Assembly (NCBI GenBank): GCA_039583875.1
Contig: CM077150.1
Span: 2,250,332-2,314,331, forward strand
Source of the DNA: Platanthera guangdongensis
Taxonomy: Eukaryota > Streptophyta > Magnoliopsida > Asparagales > Orchidaceae
Direction: 5' to 3'
Length of the DNA stretch: 64,000 nucleotides
A program made the position numbers and the translations under genes. The notes below the pieces were generated by a model. That model was given only the letters and a program-made list of their open reading frames with translations. It ran no database searches and was not told the origin of the DNA. Positions 58,106 through 64,000 of this stretch are shown in pieces (within the stretch, counting starts at the first letter, position 1; each line of letters begins with the position of its first letter).

Positions 58106-58591
58106 AAATATATATATTTTTTCTTGAAAGATCTTTTCAATACCTCTAGGATCCAGATCCTCTCCATGAGGGAATCCATTTCAGCATTGTGTGGACAACA
58201 TAAGTCAAAAAGTTATTCTATGGCTGCCGAAAATGTCGACGACGGCCGGAGTTCAATCACCGGCTAGAGACCTATATCCGTAGCGGTAGCTCTAAAGGCT
58301 ATGTTCTTACTCAAAGCTGTTATATCCCGGCCCGGCTATTGCACCTCTTATATATATAGCTTCTATAAAATTGAAGCAGTTTTTCTCCGTGCACAAGATA
58401 TATAATTAGGCTCATAAAGAAAATGTCCAGCGTGCAGTGCCCCCAAAGAGTGGGGCCCGAGTGCCAGCTCCCAAAGAAAGTGCCACAATACCTAATGAAT
58501 GGGTCGAGATCTCCTCCACGACACACACTAGTCTGCTAATTAAAAAATTCTCGATCCCAAGCAAGCCAGCAAAGAAAAAACCCTTCAACTT

Positions 58592-58596
<5 letters not shown>
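58106..58596. other. No gene recognised
   Basis: Flanking DNA of the Tat-B insertion. Short frames only. Confidence 0.4.

Positions 58597-58678
<82 letters not shown>
58597..58678. repeat. (TA)n microsatellite
   Basis: About 40 TA dinucleotides in a row. Confidence 0.97.
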
Positions 58679-58679
<1 letters not shown>

Positions 58680-58719
58680 TCGAACGGGCTCCGCCCATTC
58701 TCGATGCGTCGCTGCGCGC

Positions 58720-58845
58720 TTCGCCCGCAATCAAGCGGGCTTCGCCCGCTTAGCATTAATGCGGGCGAAGCCCGTCGGGGCGGGCTTTGCCCGCCCCCCG
58801 ACGGGCGAAGCCCGTCCCCACCGGCGGGCTTGGCCCGCCCCCGAC
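58720..58845. repeat. GGGCTTCGCCC palindrome cluster
   Basis: At least seven GCGGGCTTCGCCCGC-type hairpin words in about 125 bp, in an AT-rich setting. Confidence 0.8.
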
Positions 58846-59200
58846 AAAATTTAAATAATTATATGATTTAATAAATAATTAGTGTTTATCAAATTATAAT
58901 TTAATAAATAATTATATAATAATAATATTTTAAAAAAAATGAAAAAAAAAAACGAAAATCCACCCCCCGCCCCGCTTCGGCCGGCTCCGCTTCCCCGCCC
59001 TCCTCTGCCGGCGGCGGCGGAGCCGCCGGCCCCCGACAAAATTTAAATAATTATATGATTTAATAAATAATTAGTATTTTTAAATAAAATTCTAATTTCA
59101 TAAATAATTATATAATAATAATATTTTAAAACAAAATGAAAAAAAAAACGAAATCCCCCCCCCGCCCCGCTTCGGCCGACTCCGCTTGCCCGCCCTCCTC
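58841..59200. repeat. 192-bp tandem duplication
   Basis: Two units start at CCGACAAAATTTAAATAATT (58841, 59033). Each has an AT-rich half and a CGCCCCGCTTCGGCCG half. A CCGCCGGCGGCTCCGC palindrome cluster follows to 59270. Confidence 0.88.
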
Positions 59201-59270
59201 TGCCGCCGGCGGCTCCGCAGGCCGCCGGCGGCTCCGCCGCCGGCGGCAGAGGAGGGCCGGGAAGCGTGAA

Positions 59271-59742
59271 GGCGGTATCGGGATTTTTCAGAGAGTGAAC
59301 AATAACTCATTTGGTTTTTTTTTATTTGCAGGCCGCCTTTGATTAATCCAACGATCAGATTTGCTTTTTTGGAGATCGGACGGTCCAAATGAGATTCATG
59401 GTGTGCTTGAGATATGCATATTGTATTATATAATAAAGATATATATATATATATATCTTTACACTATAAGGAAACCCCTAATCTGGATGTGGTGTAACAT
59501 TTTAATCCCAAAATGCCCTCATAAAATCCGATTTTCTGGGTTAATTGAAGGGTATTTCGGTCTTTTGGCGGAATCAATCGTTAATTAATATACATTTCAT
59601 CGCTCACTCCACTGTTCACCCACTTCGAATTCGCGAAACCCGACTTCTTCATTGCTTCTTCGTCACTCCAATGCCGCGTTCACCTCCTTCATTCGCAACC
59701 CCGTCGCAGTCCTGCACCGTCGCAACCCTACGTCGTCGCAAG
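59271..59742. other. No gene recognised
   Basis: Contains a short (TA)n at 59436-59456. The sequence becomes pyrimidine-rich on the plus strand after 59600, like a leader, but no gene follows. Confidence 0.4.
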
Positions 59743-59892
59743 CTACAGGTTAAATGAAGGGCTCGGCTTCTCCTCCCGGTTCTCGGTCGAGCACTGTGCT
59801 TCTTCCCGATCTCCCGACTACAGGTTAAATGAAGGGCTCAGCTTCTCCTCCCGGTTCTCGGTCGAGCACTGTGCTTCTTCCCGATCTCCCGA
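59743..59892. repeat. 75-bp perfect tandem duplication
   Basis: Units at 59743-59817 and 59818-59892 (CTACAGGTTAAATGAAGGGC onward) differ at about one base, so the duplication is young. Confidence 0.92.
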
Positions 59893-61250
59893 CTCAAACA
59901 TGGCGTACATCTAGGGCTCGACGTCAGCTACTCCGAGCCCCTCCTTCTCCACTCCACAACCTCCGCTCCACCTAGGGCTGCGCACAACCTCCGCTCCACG
60001 ATCCATCCACGACCCCTCTCCGACAATTTGGCCATGGTTCCAGCCAGGAACACTGCCATGATGCCTCTCCCTGGCAGTTTCAGCCATGGCCGAGCCTCCT
60101 CAAGCCGGTATTTTTCTTCTTCTTCTTTCTTTTTGTTGTTTCTGTTGATGCCCTATAAAATGGCAAGGAAGACGAACTTGAATTTCTATGCTGTTGCTGC
60201 CTTCTTGAGAAGAAGATGAATAGTGATGCTTCGTTATTTTTGTAAATCTAAAATTATCTAAAGTGCCTTTACCTGTGCTAATGCTGAAAATCTGCTTTCT
60301 TTGTGAAAAAAAATGAAAAATCGCATCTGTTTCTAAAGTGTCTTTACCGACTGAAAAGTTTGATCTCTTTCTTTGTGACACTTGAGTGTAACATCGTTAT
60401 AAATAACATTGACTCAATGGGCAGGCATACCCATCAGATACCTGTTACTTTGAATTCCAAAGAGGGCATTACTGTTAAGCCCTTTGTGTGTTACTTTGAA
60501 TTCCTCTCTTTTAATATAGTGCAGGGCCTTAATGCTCAAGCTTCTTTTCTAGAGCTGGAAAGCAAATCAGTTGTTTCAACCATAACTTTTAACATTCAAC
60601 TTTTTTCTATAAACACGTTCAACATTCAGCATTTGAGAAAAAAGTTTTGTAAGTGCATGAACTTAATCATTTGTTTAAAGTGCATGAGTTGTTGATTAAC
60701 TTAATTATTTTATAACGAAGCATCCCGTGTGAATGTTTTTGTACGAGGTTAATGAAATGTGAGATTGTTGTTTGCTATTTGATTCCCTGTTTAGAGAGTT
60801 GTTGGTTATTGAATTTCCTGCTCAACCTGCTTGAACCGTGGAATTGTTTGACGCCTGAGGATGCTTTGTTAGATTCCACAGAGTTTTTTACATAGTTTTT
60901 TGATAAAATGTTTTGTTCACATATTGTTTATTCCAATGACATAAAATTCTTTACACTCAGTTTTTCCACTTAGCTTTTGGACAAAATGACAATGTTTATT
61001 CTGCATAATGTTCATATTCTTTCACACTCAGTTTTTTGAACACTCATGTTTTCTACACAACCACAGAATATGAACATAATGTGTTCATAAAGTGACATAA
61101 TGTTCTGCTGCTATAACATTTTATGTAGTCTAGAGATAACATACTACAAAAACTCTTGGTCTGCACTTTACTGGCAGGAATGGTTTAGTTTTGTTAATAA
61201 GAATTTTCTGTATGGAGATAATATAACATATAGCAAGGAATGTTCTGTAT
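59893..61250. other. No gene recognised
   Basis: AT-rich after 60200. Frames are short and without family features. Confidence 0.4.
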
Positions 61251-61257
61251 GGCCCCC

Positions 61258-61815
61258 ACCGAATGTCACTCCCGCGACGAATGTCGCCCCCACGATGAAT
61301 ATCGCCCCCACAATGAATGTCGCGCTCACGACATATGTTGCGCCCACGAAAAATGTCTCCCCCACGACGAATGTCGCCCCCACAATGAAGTCTCGCCCCC
61401 ACGACAAATGTCGCCCCCACGACAAGTGACGTCACCACGACAAGTGACGCCCTCACGACAAATGTCGCCCCACGACAAATGTTCCCCGCACGGGGTACTT
61501 TTTGTTGGGATTTAGCTTTTCAGACGAATGTCTCGCCCACGACGAATGTCGCACCTCGGCGAATGTCGCCCCCGCCGAATGTATCCCCCACAACGAATGT
61601 CGCCCCCGCGACGAATGTCGCCCCCACTGGCGAATGTCACCACAATGACAAATGTCGCCCCGACGACCAATGTTGCTCCCACGACAAATGTCGCCCACCC
61701 GATAAATGTTGTTCCCCCGACAAATGTCTTCCCCCTCCCCCCCCCGAAAAATGTCGCCCCCACGATAAATGTCGTCCCCTCGACAAATGTCGCATCCACG
61801 ACGAATGTTGCCCGC
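61258..61815. repeat. 18-bp minisatellite (GACGAATGTCGCCCCCAC)
   Basis: About 30 degenerate copies, interrupted at 61495-61530. The 18-bp period keeps frames open on both strands and yields Asn-Val-Ala-Pro-Thr-Thr-like peptide repeats, which are a by-product rather than evidence of a gene. Confidence 0.93.
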
Positions 61816-61840
61816 ACGGGATCCCCCGTGTACGACTGCT

Positions 61841-61842
<2 letters not shown>

Positions 61843-61881
<39 letters not shown>
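61843..61881. repeat. (TA)n microsatellite
   Basis: About 20 TA dinucleotides directly after the 18-bp minisatellite. Confidence 0.95.
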
Positions 61882-61884
<3 letters not shown>

Positions 61885-61899
61885 CCGTTGAAGAACATG

Positions 61900-62955
61900 C
61901 CCCTACGTACACATCACTGAACATGCCCCCTTGCTTGCATCACTGGCCACTGATGCCGGCCCCGACCCCACAAATTTTAGTTAAATTGTACGCAAACTGC
62001 AAAAGTTCATTAATATTGGCGGAGCGTCCAAAGATGCATGAACTCCGCCCGGCCCCACAATATTTTCTCTTCCTCCTTTTTCATGTTAACATTTTGTTGT
62101 CAATTTTCTTTTGACTACGATGCGTCGTCTGACAAATCAAGCGCACGAATAGTTCGTGAGAGTTTTAATCAAACGGCCGGTAACAAAATTAATTAATTAT
62201 CAAGATAAAGTTAATGAATCCTAATTAATTAATTAAATACAAGACTTTGAGTAAGAAATAGTGGAAAATGTGACTTGTGTGTTATTTGAGTTGGTTTAGT
62301 GCAAAGCATGCATCATGAGTGGGTTGTTGAGCGCCCCGCCCTGCGCTCATCAAATGAATGTGGAATTTAATGTTTCAAACATTAATTGGGAGAAAGTCCG
62401 CACGTGTGAGATCATCCTTTAGCCAGCGTTATTAACTTATTATTATCATTTATAATCTTCATTTTTATTCTTTAATTGGTTGGTGAGACTTTGAGATTCG
62501 GAATTTTGAGCGTTGACAAAAATAGGCTGAAACCCGGATGGAAGCTTATTTTGACCGACGGTGTCGTGATCCAAATCGGAAAAAGGCCAGGACCACGTGG
62601 CTCTCATAGATGCTAATTAAAAGATTAGAGGAGGATTAATTATATATTTAATTAATGATGGATTTGAAGTAAACACCAATTGCTGGCAGTTTGCAAAAGC
62701 TAAATTTTAGATGGGTTAACCATACATATATGGGAAAAGATAGCTAGGAAAGCTTTCACAAACCAAAGCTTGTTCAAATGGCGTTGACATTAATGAAGTT
62801 TTTAAAAGACATCCACAAGCTAGTAACATCTTATTAACACATCACATGTTACTGTACGCTCAAATTAATGTTATTCTCAGTCAACACTTGATTTTCCATG
62901 GCTGGTAGGCGGTGCCAAACAATTCTGATGTTGCTTACGTGGTTTGACGGTCGTC
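61900..62955. other. AT-rich DNA without gene
   Basis: TTAATTAATTAA-like tracts. Nothing else recognised. Confidence 0.4.
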
Positions 62956-62958
62956 ATT

Positions 62959-63089
62959 GGCTCCGTTTGGAGGGACTTATTTTCACCGGTCAAGCGGTCA
63001 CGACCGCATGAACCGGGACTTAATTAAGGTCCGGTACATGCGGTCGTGACCGCTTGATCGGTGAAAATAAGCCCCCCCCAAACGGAGCC
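62959..63089. mobile_element. Short palindromic MITE, 131 bp
   Basis: Nearly perfect inverted arms of about 60 bp run from GGCTCCGTTTGG and ACTTATTTTCACCGGTCAAG to their complements, around a centre TTAATTAA. ATT triplets at 62956-62958 and 63090-63092 may be the target duplication. Confidence 0.82.
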
Positions 63090-63092
63090 ATT

Positions 63093-64000
63093 AATTCTCC
63101 AGATCCTTTATGTTCAAAACTTTTACTTATGATCCCGCAGCGATAAAGCTCGCTGAGATGATGAAAGAAATTGTTTTAAAAAATGCATATATATTATAAA
63201 TATATTAAAAAAAAAAGTAAAAACTCAAAACATTCTATCATTCTTATCAAAATCTTTAGGGATCCGTCCGTTTCGCCGGAATTATGACCTGGGCACCATG
63301 TAAAGGATATAAATTTCTCCTTGAATTGCTTGGTCGAGAGCATGTTATGTATACTAGCAATGAGAAGGTTATTTGGTCTGCGGAGTGTTATCCAACTCTT
63401 TCAGTTAATGAAAAATTGGGTTTCTAATTTGTTTTTTATTCTTCATTCTCGGTGACGGTTAAATTTACATTTTAGCTAGTTGGGGAGAGGGACTTGTTAT
63501 GATTTGAGGTAATCAAATTTAGAATGAATGCACTTTTGTTTTTAACTACTATATTTGTTATTTTTTGGGTTTGAAAAATTAATGGTTAGTTAGTGGTTAA
63601 TATGTTATTTCATTCTTGAAACATGGTTTCATTTAGAGAAATTTTTCTCAATCTCCTATTAAATACCTGAAGGTACTACCATTCTAAACAAGTAAGCAAT
63701 CAAAGAGAATAAAAAAGGAAATCAAAGAAAACACAGCAAAAAAATCTTCAGTCATTTACTAGCAATAAAAGAAAACATAGCTCATGCCAACACATTTTGT
63801 ATATACTTCATGAAACATTTTTGTGTCTATTGGTGCAATCGATCAAACATCATGTATGCATTGATTGAGTAGTTGGATAGAGGTCTAGAAGAAATTAGGG
63901 GAAAAACAGTGGCCCAAGGAAAAAAAAATTATACATTACTGGGGCAAATGACCCAATGTCTTAAGATTATCTCTCTCTTCCCTCAAAAGAAACTATCCAT
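63093..64000. other. AT-rich DNA without gene
   Basis: No frames, repeats or termini of note to the window end. Confidence 0.4.

Noticed and set aside
61258..61815. CRISPR-like array
   Set aside because: Repeats are contiguous degenerate 18-mers without unique spacers, in a plant nuclear context.
61258..61898. Long open frames with Asn-Val-Ala-Pro-Thr repeats on both strands
   Set aside because: They follow directly from an 18-bp minisatellite, occur in several frames at once, and lack start context and homology.

Overview
The window is nuclear DNA of a large, repeat-rich flowering-plant genome. Evidence: plant-type Ty3/gypsy (Tat-like and chromovirus) and Ty1/copia retrotransposons, plant hAT and CACTA transposons, MITEs, spliced genes with GT-AG introns, and plant TATAAATA promoters. 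No host housekeeping gene, tRNA, rRNA or CRISPR was recognised. Everything identified with confidence is a mobile element, a gene carried by one, or a tandem repeat. The species cannot be named from this sequence.

Layout. 1-4226: 3' end of a plus-oriented Tat-like retrotransposon, with two spliced transcription units on the opposite strand (one encoding a Transposase_28-like protein), then a polypurine tract and LTR. 4606-5028: hAT-type MITE with a perfect 8-bp target duplication. 7440-11800: decayed, internally duplicated gypsy pol interrupted by a copia-like solo LTR (10018-10984) carrying a 23-bp minisatellite. 11814-12278: hAT-like MITE. 12616-13334: third LTR of the first family. 14637-19334: complex of nested inverted repeats into which a 3.49-kb hAT transposon (15401-18890) inserted. 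22170-27791: nearly complete but inactivated chromovirus with paired LTRs and TSD. 30.9-32.6 kb: duplications and an inverted-repeat element. 32900-34760: copia LTR and RNase H remnant. 35.4-36.1 kb: tandem repeats. 36.5-39.8 kb: CACTA element remnant. 39.8-42.46 kb: second Tat-like 3' end, with an antisense three-exon gene that reads open. 43039-43541: Tip100-type hAT element. 43736-44568: solo LTR. 45798-58100: non-autonomous Tat/Grande-like element whose pol region is missing and replaced by a 132-bp tandem array. Its left LTR is split by a nested, internally deleted Tekay-like element (46720-51171). 58.1-64 kb: microsatellites, GC-palindrome and 18-bp minisatellite arrays, and a small MITE.

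How the parts relate. The most interesting theme is a set of four opposite-strand genes carried by Tat-like retrotransposons: 76-1406, 1885-3434, 40424-41411 and 51376-53602. Each sits between pol/gag and the 3' LTR, has introns, and (where visible) has a TATA box near the LTR edge. Two of the four (76-1406, as far as visible, and 40424-41411) still read open across their splices, while retrotransposon gag and pol around them carry stops. Most nonsense codons look like C-to-T or G-to-A transitions at CAG or TGG codons, as expected for long-methylated DNA. Exact target-site duplications define several nested insertions and give a relative order of events.
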